NCBI GenBank assembly: GCA_027946365.1
Contig: JAPEUQ010000018.1
Location: 682,001 to 746,000 of the forward strand
Length of the DNA stretch: 64,000 nt
Direction of reading: 5' to 3'
Origin: Kalmusia sp. IMI 367209
Lineage: Eukaryota > Ascomycota > Dothideomycetes > Pleosporales > Didymosphaeriaceae
The position numbers and the translations under genes were made by a program. Under the pieces are notes generated by a model. The model was not told where the DNA came from and did no database searches. It was given only the letters and a program-made list of their open reading frames with translations. This document shows, in pieces, positions 43,169 through 53,417 of this stretch. Positions within the stretch are counted from its first letter, which is position 1, and the number at the start of each line of letters is the position of its first letter.

Positions 43169-44011
43169 CGTGACGGGCAGAATGTCTTGGTAAGGTCCGA
43201 TTGCAGCTACGCGCCGAGTCGTAGCAGGTCCGGAGTGGTGGTGATGGAGATGTGGAGGTGTTGATGCTGGTAGCGATAAAAGCAAAGCTTGCGGCAGACA
43301 TCCCGCGGCAGCCACTTAGCAAATTGGGTCCGTGACCCACCCGAACACCGGAACGCGCACTCGCCTTATCCAGCTGCGCTTTTTTCCTGTAGACCAAGCT
43401 TCCCTTCTCCGATGCCTATGTTTTCAAATTGCCTTTCCATTTCAATTATACTCGTCGCATTGTTGCGAACGCTCTTGCTGCGCTTGTGCAGGATGACGTC
43501 TGGCTGGGTGCAGTGCCAAGGCCAGTATCACATGCATGCGCGATATATATTTCCGGAAGGTACATGAGCATCGCGATGAAAAATCTTCGCGTCAATATAC
43601 TTCAATTATTCTTCGACGCCCCATGATATGCGACCACGCTGCGCATCTAGTAGAAAGCTGTAGTAGAAGCACGCGAGCAATCTACAAAAACAATAGGAAT
43701 CTACTCGCGAATCGTACATGATAGTTGAGACCGTCCTGGAAGCCGATACAACCGAATTAAAGCCTCACGAAGTGATTCGGGAGGTCAATGCAAAGGACAT
43801 CATCTCACTGTATCTACTGTGAACAGTCAAGTGTCATAACCACTTCCATTTTTTCATACAGACTTATGGTATTTCAAATGTTATACTACAATTTTAACCA
43901 TCCTTCATACATCTACTTCCACGAAATAACCTTCCAACTAGCATTCCGAAAGATCCTCTCGCTCTATGTCATCCGAGCAGTTCTGAATACAAAGTCTCAC
44001 TCTGTTCACGA
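43169..44011. other. Intergenic, no supported gene
   Basis: About 840 nt upstream of IDH2. The stretch 43790-43990 is AT-rich. Short frames on the plus strand lack domain sequence. It probably includes the IDH2 promoter. Confidence 0.5.
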
Positions 44012-44320
44012 CTAGACCACATCCACCGCCCATGACCAATCATTTTCAGCGGCGCACACGCACGCTTGGACGTCATTACACCTCCAACTACGCTTATCAG
44101 ATAGAAGAGCACTGAATGAACTTGAAGATCGGTCGATATAGTATTCGTACAAAATGGCGGCTGTATGTTGCGGGCACGAACCGTCTTCCGCCCATTTGAG
44201 CGGAAATGCATACGTTTTCTCAAGGACCTGATTATACCGTTGGTAGGACTCAGAGACGGCGATGATATACGTGTCGTCGCCGGTTTTCGTTAGCCCAGCG
44301 AATGAGACCAGCATTCCCAT
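44012..44320 (-). CDS. Small hypothetical protein, uncertain
   Basis: An open frame of 102 codons from an ATG at 44320 that continues upstream without ATG for eleven codons of hydrophobic sequence (VLLSSWLLLLS). A spliced signal-peptide exon may therefore be missing. The body has a mixed, protein-like composition with four Cys towards the C-terminus, including ACVCAAEND. No family is recognised. Upstream overlapping frames are equally open, so the assignment is weak. It could be a small secreted protein or chance. Confidence 0.25.
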   Translation of the reverse strand: MGMLVSFAGLTKTGDDTYIIAVSESYQRYNQVLEKTYAFPLKWAEDGSCPQHTAAILYEYYIDRSSSSFSALLSDKRSWRCNDVQACVCAAENDWSWAVDVV

Positions 44321-44634
44321 TGACAGCAGCAGAAGCCAGGAAGACAGGAGCACCTGGCCGCGCTGCCTGCTGCGAACGCCATCTTGAGCGCCGAAGCTGA
44401 GCTAGAGACATTTCGCAGCCCGCTTGAGTGCGGAGCAGGACAGTCAAAGCACGAGGAAGGCGCAGATATATTGTAAGTATGGAATGGGAGCAATAGTTCG
44501 GTGTGTAACCTAGTCAAAGGCTTAACTTTTTTACTTTCATGACTTCTATAAGATTTTACAAGCGAAATTAAATACTTTGTCGATTCCTCTTGTAATGTGA
44601 GGTAGAATAAATCGTTTGTACCTTCCCACCTTAT

Positions 44635-45856
44635 TCACCGCCCTTTTCTCTGAAACACAAAAAGCGCTTCGTCCTTTCCCGCAAAACTCGGCAACGGCAT
44701 CCGCAGCGTAAGCTCGAACTCTTTCAAGTTCTCCGCCACCCACTCATCCACCATCTGGTCCTGGAAAGCAGTAAATCCATTCCCGTTCTGCGTCCCCGCA
44801 ACCACAATGCTCTCCCCCTCGAACGCCCTCAACGTCTTCGCCGTGAAATCCCCCGTAGCCTGCGGATACACGAGCAACAGTAACGTACCTTTCCCTCCGT
44901 CATTCTCCTTCAAATACTTCACCCCATCAACTTTGATGGTATCTCGCACCCAGCTGACACGGTATTCAGACAGCCCGCTGTCAATGGCGCGCACGTCGAG
45001 TGCTTTCATCTGCGCTTCCAGCGGGAAGTTACGCAGCATGAAGCTCCAGTACCCGTTTCCACTTCCAATATCCAGAATGGGTTTAATGGGCTCTTTACTC
45101 GGTTTCGCTGGCTGTGCTAGCTTCGCAATCACGTCGAGAGCCGCATGATTTGGGACTACGCAGCCAAAGTGATGGTAGAACACGGGGAGGATGTGATGCG
45201 CTATCTTCGTGTGGACGGTGGAAGCCCAGGGGCCGGCCCATTCGAGCTCGTGGCAGGAGTAGGTCCAGAGGGTGAGGTAGGGGTTTACGTGAGTGCGTTC
45301 TTTCTTTGGGGGTATGAGGCCGGTCGTGGCGTTGTGCAGGCGTGATTGCAGGTGTGTGCTGATGTGGGAGCGGAGAGAGGATGGTTTTGAAGTTGCTTTG
45401 AAGGCGTTTAGGGCTTTGGGGAGGGATACGGAAGGGGAGAAAAGCGTCGTGTAGGTTGCGATGTCTTCTGGCGATGGATGAGGTGGGTCGTTCTAATAGA
45501 GATCAGAGTGTGCATTTGGTACTTGGAACTAGCGGAAGTATGATCGGATTGTATAATTCATGGAAGACTGTTGTGATGGTTGAGGTTAGGACTAAAAGTA
45601 TGGTTATACGTACAGGAATCCCACTCTCATCATGATACCAGTTGTGCATACCATGTGATCGCTTGCCACCGATTGCTCTTTGCGTGATGGCAAGTGTGGT
45701 TTCGCCATGTGCCCTGTAGACGTACGAGTCGTTCTTAGGTATATTAAAGGCAGCTCGGATACATTCTTCAAGCGTCTTGCCATTGTGGGCTGGACTATAC
45801 TTCTCATCCGTCCAGTCTTTCAGTAGCGTATCTGGGTCAAAATTTCTCAGCGCCAT
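44635..45856 (-). CDS. SAM-dependent methyltransferase-like protein
   Basis: A 366-aa protein from exons 45614-45856 and 44635-45492, joined in phase across a 121-nt intron, long for this window. The start is the ATG at 45856 (MALRNFDPDTLL). The C-terminal half has motif I, ILDIGSGNGYWSF, then an acidic position after strand 2 (ALDVRAID) and TLLLLVYPQ in the motif-IV region. This is a class I Rossmann methyltransferase. The N-terminal 150 residues are helical and not assignable. The substrate is unknown. It is divergent from the pirin gene across 480 nt. Confidence 0.8.
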
Positions 45857-46336
45857 GGCACGTATTGTTATTATGTTTCCTTCGTTCAAGGTTTTTTGCC
45901 TTTAGCGGTACATAAAACAATGCCAATTCACTCAAACTCGGAGTACAGACTACTCGAAAAATTGAATGAACACCGTGAACACGAGAGGCTTGAATTGATC
46001 TCCTGAAGAGGAAAGGCCACAAGATGATCAAGTGTGAGGGTCAGCAGTGAAAGGCAGGCAGGTGGTTGCGGGACCCATTCCGCGCTATCGCTTAATCCGC
46101 CAATCGCGCGCTCCGAGAAACAAAGACCCTGCCAATTCGTCATCACTCAGTAAGCCATCGACGGTTGCCGATTCCATCGCCGTGTCGGTAATACTTTACT
46201 CACCATTGCAAATGCAGGCTATCAAAGACCGCTTCACGATAGAAGCTACTTTAATCTTCTCGCACTAACTTCCCAGCGAACTAACATCTATAAAGGACGC
46301 CCGCAACTTCGACGCTGGAGTGAAATTCCTCTTCCG
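45857..46336. other. Divergent promoter of the methyltransferase and pirin genes
   Basis: 480 nt, no gene. A TATAAA box at about 46290 lies 45 nt upstream of the pirin start. Nothing else of note was seen. Confidence 0.5.
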
Positions 46337-47302
46337 ATGACAGACACAACAAAACAGCAGCCTTCTACACCTCCTACCTCACTCATCACAGCGAAAAGCT
46401 TCGCAGCACTGATCGCAGTCTTCGCAGTCACACTGGCTTTCTCTACGAGCGTCCGCAGCGCCTTCTCCTCTGTCCTCTCTAGAACTACCGCCCGTACCAT
46501 GGCCACCACAGCTTCACCCGCCATGAAAATCACCAAGCGGCCCTGGGCTGCGCGCGGGCACGCCGACCACGACTGGCTCTACACCTTCCACACTTTCTCG
46601 TTCGCCTCCTACTACGACCCCTCACATGAGTCCTTTGGGCCTCTGCGCGTCATCAACGAAGATCGCGTGAAGCCCACGACAGGCTTCGGCACACACTCAC
46701 ATGCAGAGTTCCTCATCTTTAGCTACATTGTAAACGGTACACTCGAGCACCGCGATAGTATGGGCAACCTTGAGAACCTGAAGCGTGGCGAGGTGCAATC
46801 CACGAGCGCGGGAACGGGTATCAGGCATTCAGAATACAATCGGGACAAGAAGGATGAGGTGCATTTCCTGCAGATCTGGGCAAAACCAAATCAGAAGCGA
46901 CTGACACCGCACTACGAGACCAAAAAATTTACCGACGAACAGAAGCATGACAAGCTTGTGAGGATAATGGAGTACACTGATCGGCTAGGCGAGAAGACGG
47001 ATGTTAGTCCGATTGGGCTTCAGGCGGATCTAAGCATGGATGCATCGATTCTGTGGCCTGGGAAATCTGTCACACATGACGTTGTTGCCGAAGGTCCAAG
47101 GAAGATCTTCCTACAGCATGTCATGACGGGGCGGACGCAGCCGAAGGAGGGCGGCGCGAAGATCAAGGTCGGGGATACGGTGCTGGGTGAGGGTGATGGT
47201 GCCTATGTGGACGGTGTGAAGGGGCCGGCCAAGATCGAAGTGGAGAGTGTGGGGGACAAGCCGGCGGAATTCTTATTATTTGACATGGGCCCGGAGGCGT
47301 AG
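46337..47302 (+). CDS. Pirin-family protein with an N-terminal hydrophobic helix
   Basis: A single-exon 321-aa cupin-superfamily protein of the pirin/YhhW type. These bind iron and act as quercetin-2,3-dioxygenases or transcriptional cofactors. Metal ligands fit the family: His120 and His122 in THSHAEF, then His164 and Glu166 in RHSEYN. The motif LEHRDSMGN is also typical. The first 54 residues are unusual. They contain a hydrophobic helix (SFAALIAVFAVTLAFS) followed by Arg and Ser, like a membrane anchor or a mitochondrial presequence. An internal Met55 (MATTASPAMKITKRP) would give the standard cytosolic length. Both starts could be used. Confidence 0.93.
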   Translation: MTDTTKQQPSTPPTSLITAKSFAALIAVFAVTLAFSTSVRSAFSSVLSRTTARTMATTASPAMKITKRPWAARGHADHDWLYTFHTFSFASYYDPSHESFGPLRVINEDRVKPTTGFGTHSHAEFLIFSYIVNGTLEHRDSMGNLENLKRGEVQSTSAGTGIRHSEYNRDKKDEVHFLQIWAKPNQKRLTPHYETKKFTDEQKHDKLVRIMEYTDRLGEKTDVSPIGLQADLSMDASILWPGKSVTHDVVAEGPRKIFLQHVMTGRTQPKEGGAKIKVGDTVLGEGDGAYVDGVKGPAKIEVESVGDKPAEFLLFDMGPEA

Positions 47303-47613
47303 ATAGGCATCATTATCTTTAGCTAAATATACAAACTATAGTCTGCCAAATTTCTTTTGAAGTGATACCATTCTTTGACTGCGCACTGTCGAGCTCATCA
47401 TTAGAATGTCAGCTGCATGTCACCCTAGAAATTACTGCTACCACATGATCAACCACCCGTGTCTCATCAACGTCTCTCTTCACAACTTGCTTTCACTTAG
47501 GTCTCTTTACATCGCATCTCGCATGTTATGGGCAGCATGCGATGGAACTTAGCACTACAGCCACAGAAACCACAAGTCTGGTATGTAGGAGGTTGAATGG
47601 AGAGAATCTAGGC

Positions 47614-48150
47614 CTACATGATATCATAGAAGCGCCGACGATACCCAGAACTCAGTTCGTCGTCAGTGTCGAGGAAGGGGGCATCCGCTGTTAACAATTC
47701 CTTACGAGCCCTTCTAGGAGAAGTACTCGACTCTAAAACCATATCGCGGCATTTACAACGATCCTGTAGACCATCGATATGTCTTCTCCTGTACTTGTTC
47801 AGGTCAATCTGCTCCCATGACATCAGTGTGATGGCAATTTTGTCCGAGCGTTCATCATTCGCATGTTCGACATGCTGCAGCGGCTGTTCGAAAACGTGTA
47901 TCCGTGAGTGGTTCCGCCTTGTGTTTATTCTACGCATTTTCCACCAGAAGGATTTGCATAACCGTTTAAAAGGAAAGTACCAAGGTTTATGCCCTTCGAG
48001 ACGGCGCAGTGTTGGTTCGTGTACTTGAGGCGGTGGGCGGGCTTGCTTTGGCTTTCTTCTTTGGGGGTTGGATGTGCAGAGTTTTGGGGGGCGTTTCATG
48101 ATATAATATCTTGATGTGGAAGGTAAGAAGGGAATCTCCATGTCCGACAT
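47614..48150 (-). CDS. Hypothetical basic protein
   Basis: A 178-codon single-exon frame from the ATG at 48150. The protein is strongly basic, with aromatic-rich segments (WYFPFKRLCKSFWWKMRR) and an acidic C-terminal patch (DAPFLDTDDELSS). No known domain. It is the first of several small minus-strand frames without relatives that I recognise. A competing frame overlaps its 5' end. Moderate to low certainty that it is translated. Confidence 0.38.
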   Translation of the reverse strand: MSDMEIPFLPSTSRYYIMKRPPKLCTSNPQRRKPKQARPPPQVHEPTLRRLEGHKPWYFPFKRLCKSFWWKMRRINTRRNHSRIHVFEQPLQHVEHANDERSDKIAITLMSWEQIDLNKYRRRHIDGLQDRCKCRDMVLESSTSPRRARKELLTADAPFLDTDDELSSGYRRRFYDIM

Positions 48151-48522
48151 GAGGACAGAAATAAGTGATGGCGCGTTCTGCTTTAGCCTGCTCGGACGGT
48201 CCACGTACTGTGCTTGCGTTGGTCAATGGCATGACTATCATACCAACGGTGTTTTTCGGTTTCTCGACTGCACAAGCAACAGCATTTGCAAACAGGTGTA
48301 GATCGCTGTGTGGTCTGAATATCTGTTTTCGCAAGTGCCAGAAGATCTGGCGATATCATTCTACCTCAAAATCAGGGGAAGTGCAGAGGATCAGTGTAAG
48401 CTCCTACAGAACGTCGCACTTCTAAGATAATGAAAAGCTTTTGTGAGAGATATATGCACACAACTAACGCTCTGTTCGATCATACTTCATTCTATAGGTA
48501 CATGATTACAATGTCACAATGC

Positions 48523-49155
48523 TTAGATATCTGCTAATCCTGAGACCGCTTGGTTGAACTTCTCACGGATTTCGGTTGTTTGAACAGCAGGTGACTTCAC
48601 TGCTCTAACCGACGCATCCGGCGATGCACCAGCATCCACCGGTATAACTGGCCCAGGTAACACCAACTCAGGAATCTCAGTACTCTGTTGCACATTCTGC
48701 TCGACCGGAGGTGTCGAGCTACTCACATCAATCGCAACTTCTCTATCCTCGCGCATATTCTCTGAGTCCACCGTTCGGCGGGCCTATTGTTCTTCCCAAT
48801 CCGGCGGAAGTATAACAAGATACACAAGAACGGGACCAGAATCCGAAAATGGTGAAGATGAATGCGCTTCAATATCAGGCGCAGACGTTCCAAATCGCTG
48901 AGATAGGGCCTCGCCAAGGAAGTTGAAGAGGCGGGCGAGGTCGTGGTAGTTGCACCAGAGGATCATGATCGATGATAGGACGATGCTTGCTGCGGCGATG
49001 GCGGCTTCGTCGTATTCCACCCTAGAACTTCTTCTCGTGCAAGAGGGGTTCGATGGTTCACGCCAGATTGTGGAAAGAGGAGATAAGACGGACTCAATGG
49101 CAGGTAGCAGACAGGAATAGAGATCAATGTGACAGTTGACTGTCACTGCTGTCAT
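48523..49155 (-). CDS. Hypothetical membrane protein interrupted by TAG
   Basis: The frame starts at 49155, encodes a hydrophobic helix (IAAASIVLSSIMILWCNYHD), and reaches TAG at complement(48784-48786). The same frame then stays open for another 87 codons to 48523, with Pro/Val-rich, protein-like sequence (IPELVLPGPVIPVD). Either a 48-nt in-frame intron (GT at about 48831, ending AATAG) removes the stop, or the gene is broken. No family recognised. Confidence 0.45.
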
Positions 49156-49376
49156 GCATGCCAGCGACAGTACTTAGAGCAGTTTCACAACGCATTACAA
49201 ACGACAAATTGTACGAATAGCGCATCATTGACGTGATAAAAGGCATGAATTATAGAGTAGAGGCCATTAATGATGAAGACTTAGAATTGGCAATTTGGTT
49301 ACGTTTGGACATAAGCCTACGGTAGAGTATGGCCAGCACAAGTCAATACACTTCTTAACGTCTACGAACGCTTCTT

Positions 49377-49994
49377 CTAGCCCGAATCACCCAAATGATT
49401 TTCTTCCCTTCCTCTGTTTCGATTGCGCTTGTACTGCGCTTCCCAAATCTCCAAATACGTGGCGCCATCCCTAGTGAACGGATTCCCACTGAGCAGAGTA
49501 TACGCCCTGTCAAGACATTCTGGTCGCGGTGTTGATGAATCGCGGGATCGCCAGAATGGACAGTAGACGTTGTGTACGTGACCTTCTGGTGGATTTCGCA
49601 TCGCTTTCCAGTGTTTGTTCAACTTTTCAACAGTAAGTATCTCAGCCTTTTCAATGTCTCTACTTTCCGAGCTTTCGCCACTGTGATCACAATCATTGTC
49701 TGCACTGTCGCCTCGCTTAATGTCATCAATTTCCTGCTGCGCTTTCGGCTCGGTCGACGCTAGCTCGGATGTATCGCTGCGTGTAGACGTTGATGATGCG
49801 TGAATGGGGTCCAGTTCAGTGCTTTCTTTAGCATCCTCTTCTGCGTCGGAAGAGACATTTGAGGCTACATTTGACATCTTGTCCGCAATTTTCATCATAT
49901 AATTAGTGACTGACGCTTTCGGGCCTTTGCACACAAACTTCTTCACCTCCATATGTAGCACCCCGAAGCGTTGTCTCAACAGCGCACGATCCAT
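49377..49994 (-). CDS. Hypothetical protein, acidic middle and conserved-looking C-terminus
   Basis: A single-exon 205-aa frame from the ATG at 49994. The central 90 residues are Ser/Glu/Asp-rich and probably disordered. The C-terminal 80 residues are compact, with VYCPFWRSRDSS and GATYLEIWEAQYKRN. No domain recognised. It is the longest of the run of small minus-strand frames in this region and the one most likely to be real. Confidence 0.5.
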   Translation of the reverse strand: MDRALLRQRFGVLHMEVKKFVCKGPKASVTNYMMKIADKMSNVASNVSSDAEEDAKESTELDPIHASSTSTRSDTSELASTEPKAQQEIDDIKRGDSADNDCDHSGESSESRDIEKAEILTVEKLNKHWKAMRNPPEGHVHNVYCPFWRSRDSSTPRPECLDRAYTLLSGNPFTRDGATYLEIWEAQYKRNRNRGREENHLGDSG

Positions 49995-50437
49995 AACGTA
50001 CCTAAATAACTGCGCATAATGAAATGGAACAGTGGTAAAAAGAAAGGTCTGTGTTATATTGTACGTGTATCTACAAGCCTCCTTCCTTGTAGAGGGGCCC
50101 GGAAATCTAGATCATCGAGTATACGTGGTCGCAATGGATTGCGACCATACATCCACACACGTGAATGCGGAAAACGCTCTGTCTATTCGTGTAGCCGACA
50201 GCGTCTAAGAAAGAAAGATCATAGACAACGCGTGATTCGGGAGGAATGGTACTGCCCGCAGTCGAAATCAAACCAAGAGATAAGAAACATCGTACATCAT
50301 CCGAAATATGACAAACATCCGCCCAAGAGATGTTCGCCATACGAAGAAAGCCTCTTTTCGAGGTGTCGTCGTGTGGTGATCGTAATGTGAGACCCAGCTC
50401 GGTTGTTGCCTCTTTCGCTCCCTCTTCCAGCCTGCCC

Positions 50438-50773
50438 TCAGTCCTTCTCTTCACGCTCCATATTCCGTATCCACATTTTCTCTTCCCTGTGCACCAGCCA
50501 GGTCACGAATAATTGGAACAAATATGCGGCGCCGAACAGCGTCACAAACGCCTTGGGTAATTGCGAGTCGATAAGGCCCAGCGCACTGGAATAAAGTTTG
50601 ACGGTAGCAAATACAGAAGCAACGAAGCAAACGAAGATGCTCAACATCTCCAGCACCACAGACGACTTCGTGGATCTCGGAATAGGTATCGACACCTTAG
50701 ATCCTCGCGTGGGAAGAGAACTGAAAACCTCTGATGCAACGGGGAATGTGCGCATTTTTAGGATGGTAGACAT
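50438..50773 (-). CDS. Small hypothetical protein with two membrane segments
   Basis: A 111-aa frame from the ATG at 50773. Two hydrophobic helices (MLSIFVCFVASVFATVKLY and FVTLFGAAYLFQLFVTWLV) are separated by a short loop and followed by a charged tail (HREEKMWIRNMEREEKD). The Ser/Arg-rich N-terminus is probably cytosolic. The hairpin layout is protein-like, but no family is recognised. Confidence 0.45.
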   Translation of the reverse strand: MSTILKMRTFPVASEVFSSLPTRGSKVSIPIPRSTKSSVVLEMLSIFVCFVASVFATVKLYSSALGLIDSQLPKAFVTLFGAAYLFQLFVTWLVHREEKMWIRNMEREEKD

Positions 50774-51382
50774 GTTGAATGTGGCGGGTTTGCGCACGGT
50801 GCGGGTTTGTTGAGGCCAATTGGTGGTTCGTGAAGGTTTGTTTGCTTGCCTGCTGGCGAGGGTGGACTATGACAGTTCAAACGCGACTGATTTGTTGGAG
50901 GATGTTTTCAGCGACAGGTGGCACTTAGGCAGGTCATGTACCCCTCTTGTACGCTTGCAAGTGGAATTCTGCTTGGCTGCTGCGGATGCCGGACTCCGGG
51001 GGGCGCAGTTTTGCTGTCGGATCGGACAATTGGTCCTATTGGGCCTGACACTGATCGTGGAGCACAAGTCAGGCAGAGTCCGTCGAAATTTGAAGATGGT
51101 GATATATGAACAAAGGCATACGAGCTACAGAGGGAATATGCGATAGAAAATATATGAAGTGTGATGTTGAAGACCGGCCGGCAACCCAAACGCTGCCCCT
51201 CGCACCGAAGACGCGCAATGCGCTAATCGAGGGGACTAGCGCATATTGTAGCACTAGATGCGCATATCTGGGGATGCACAGCCTAGTACTAGCTCCGTCG
51301 GAAAGAATCTGGGCCTTGCTGATGTTTGTGTCGGGCAATTACTTCTGTCAGATTATAAAGTCCCGCGGCAGATCTAAACGGA
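50774..51382. other. Intergenic
   Basis: About 600 nt with overlapping short frames on both strands and none convincing. Confidence 0.4.
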
Positions 51383-51751
51383 TCATTTTGCTCCCTCCGA
51401 CTCCGTCTTTACATTTGATTCAGCTCCGAGTGATGCCGTAGTAATCCTGCTTTCCATCATAAATTGCACCCACAAGTACAGTATGGGCTGCTTATATGAC
51501 CGGGCTTTCCATCCTGTCAAGTCTTTGGTCATTAATGTCGACATTTCGAAGGGCTCTACGTTTAATCGCGTAACTCTTGCTATCATTGGCCTGGTATAAA
51601 TGATTCGTGGATGCCGTAGGAGAGTGACAATGCCGAAATCATGGGAATAACTAGCGTATCGTTGTTGGTGGAAAACAAAGCACCTTGTGATGACCTGGTT
51701 TGGCGCCAGTGAATTAGCTTCAGGGGATGTGCTTCCAACCACCAACGTCAT
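51383..51751 (-). CDS. Hypothetical short frame
   Basis: 122 codons from the ATG at 51751, with mixed composition, no membrane helix, no Cys pattern and no family resemblance. It fits the strand and spacing of its neighbours, but that is the only support. Confidence 0.25.
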   Translation of the reverse strand: MTLVVGSTSPEANSLAPNQVITRCFVFHQQRYASYSHDFGIVTLLRHPRIIYTRPMIARVTRLNVEPFEMSTLMTKDLTGWKARSYKQPILYLWVQFMMESRITTASLGAESNVKTESEGAK

Positions 51752-52385
51752 CAGAAAATCTTGTTTACACAGATATTGTCATTCTAATTCATACCACTGT
51801 AGATTACAGTATAACTTGGTGAGTTTCTCCCGGCCATGTAATAGTAGCTGCTACTAAGATGGGGTCGCATCGAGAACATACGCCACTCTAATGCGATAGA
51901 CCATCACGTGATTGTGATGGCCTTGAGGAAAAAGAAATAGTGGATACTCTCGCACTTGAACTACTAAGAGCAGAGTATTCACCATAGATATCAGTTCAAT
52001 ACCTGGCAAATTTATTCATATTTGAGTTCCTTTTCATTGCCTTCAAATCTTCTATCAAGCACGAAACTTACCAACAGCAAAGTGACAGAGTAGACCACGA
52101 AATACCCAAAGAATGTCATATCGTAAATTATTCAGGTAGTTTTATAACCTAGAAAACTCAATGACACTTCTAATTCCACATATACGCGTGAAGACAGATG
52201 TATGATGCTCTATAACAAAACAAACGCCTACGCGATTACCGTTTGTTGTAGCTAGGAGGTGCCAAAATAGCGTGCCAAACGTTGGATTGATCAAGTAATA
52301 TAATCTTAAAGGTCGCGGCTGCTCCGGCTGCTCCGCTCAGGATGGTGCGTTCGTTCGGGTTGAGCGGGTAAATCGCTCTCGTCTG
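51752..52385. other. AT-rich intergenic
   Basis: About 630 nt of AT-rich sequence without coding frames of 60 codons. Nothing specific seen. Confidence 0.5.
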
Positions 52386-52745
52386 TTAAGCGTCTCCCAT
52401 GTGTAACACGAGATACATTTCAAATGAATTTTCCGTGCCATATGGTGGAGGTGGATCGGAATTTCGTCGCTGATACCACTCGGGCATTGATCGCTCGTAC
52501 AATTCTGTCTGATATCGCTCATGGTAGCGTAGTCCATCCATGCGTGTTATACGGACGATGATGAAGAGACCGAGGATGCATATGATGATGCCCCAAATTA
52601 TGGACTGCTTGATACTGTCGGAGAGGGCGTTGCAATCACACAGTAAGGAATATGGATCCGGAGATTTGACATCGGTCATGGTGACGAGAAAGGGGAGGTG
52701 GTGATAAAAGTTCGAAGCAGGGATAAGTAATATTGAGAACATCAT
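52386..52745 (-). CDS. Small hypothetical membrane protein
   Basis: A 119-codon frame from the ATG at 52745. An internal ATG at 52679 (MTDVKSPDPYS) would give 97 residues. It has one strong membrane helix (IIWGIIICILGLFIIV), then a basic and aromatic stretch and PPPPYG, a PPxY-type motif that could bind WW-domain proteins such as Nedd4/Rsp5-type ligases. The first ATG overlaps the stop of an upstream frame as ATGA. No family recognised. Confidence 0.42.
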   Translation of the reverse strand: MMFSILLIPASNFYHHLPFLVTMTDVKSPDPYSLLCDCNALSDSIKQSIIWGIIICILGLFIIVRITRMDGLRYHERYQTELYERSMPEWYQRRNSDPPPPYGTENSFEMYLVLHMGDA

Positions 52746-52945
52746 GTATGAATACCATATGCGAGGGCGTGGCTTGAGAGTTGTTCATAGGTATTGATGA
52801 CATCAATCGATTGATTGTAGGTGAGTTGTTTTTCGCGTTTGCATAGCGTCAGCACATACGGTGCCAAGCGAGAGAGACCTATAACGACTTTGCAAGTGTG
52901 TAATGCATCTCGCATCAGATTGGTGGTCGATATACTGCCAGACAT
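52742..52945 (-). CDS. Short hypothetical frame overlapping the next by ATGA
   Basis: 67 codons from the ATG at 52945, with good helix-forming composition (LMRDALHTCKVVIGLSRLAPYVLTL). Its TGA at 52744-52742 overlaps the ATG of the following membrane-protein frame. It might be a first exon of that gene, an upstream ORF, or chance. Confidence 0.25.
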   Translation of the reverse strand: MSGSISTTNLMRDALHTCKVVIGLSRLAPYVLTLCKREKQLTYNQSIDVINTYEQLSSHALAYGIHT

Positions 52946-53207
52946 TGCGACCGATAGTACAAGGTAATTGAGTACGGAAAGTTGGCTAATTTTCTCTGAG
53001 GTGAGTCAATTCAAATACGTCTTATTCATATCCGACCCTAACTGTTCATACCTATGTCTTGACTCACGGTAAGGGACATCGATGCATATAAGGGTATTTG
53101 ATCTGGTGGAGAGGCGCTCTACTTATTACGAGGCATCGAAAAGGGAGCGTATAGGGCTCAGCTCGCGTGGCGTGGGTAAGTATCCTTTTCAATGATGCTA
53201 TCATGCT

Positions 53208-53271
53208 GGGGCAGCTCAGTCATGAGATTCGTGGGTGTAAAGAAACCCAGGTTTGATCCCTGGCGTGCCCC
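53208..53271 (+). ncRNA. tRNA-like element with A/B-box-like motifs and a T6 tail
   Basis: A 64-nt segment whose ends pair (GGGGCA with TGCCCC). It contains CAGCTCAGT (A-box-like) and GGTTTGATCCC (B-box-like, one C-to-T change from the GGTTCGA core). A perfect T-arm-like hairpin CCAGG-TTTGATC-CCTGG is present, and a run of six T follows at once. It is too short, and its anticodon arm overlaps the T-arm, so it is not a normal tRNA. It is either a decayed tRNA gene or a Pol III-type small RNA. Confidence 0.3.
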
Positions 53272-53417
53272 TTTTTTGCTTCTTAGTACTCTAATCCATA
53301 CAAGGGGAGTTTTCGCTTTTTGCATAACATTTGATTTACTTTTTGTAACACAGGCTCGAATACATTTTTGCATCGAAAATTCCCACTAAGTATGACACTT
53401 GATTCAGTACATGTACA

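Noticed and set aside
44012..44517. A secreted Cys-rich effector from the overlapping frames
   Set aside because: Three overlapping frames are all open and each has some Cys. None has both a clean start and a signal peptide. Only one is kept, at low confidence.
53208..53271. Calling the element a functional tRNA with a named anticodon
   Set aside because: At 64 nt it is too short. Positions 8-9 and the variable loop are missing, and the anticodon stem would share bases with the T-stem.
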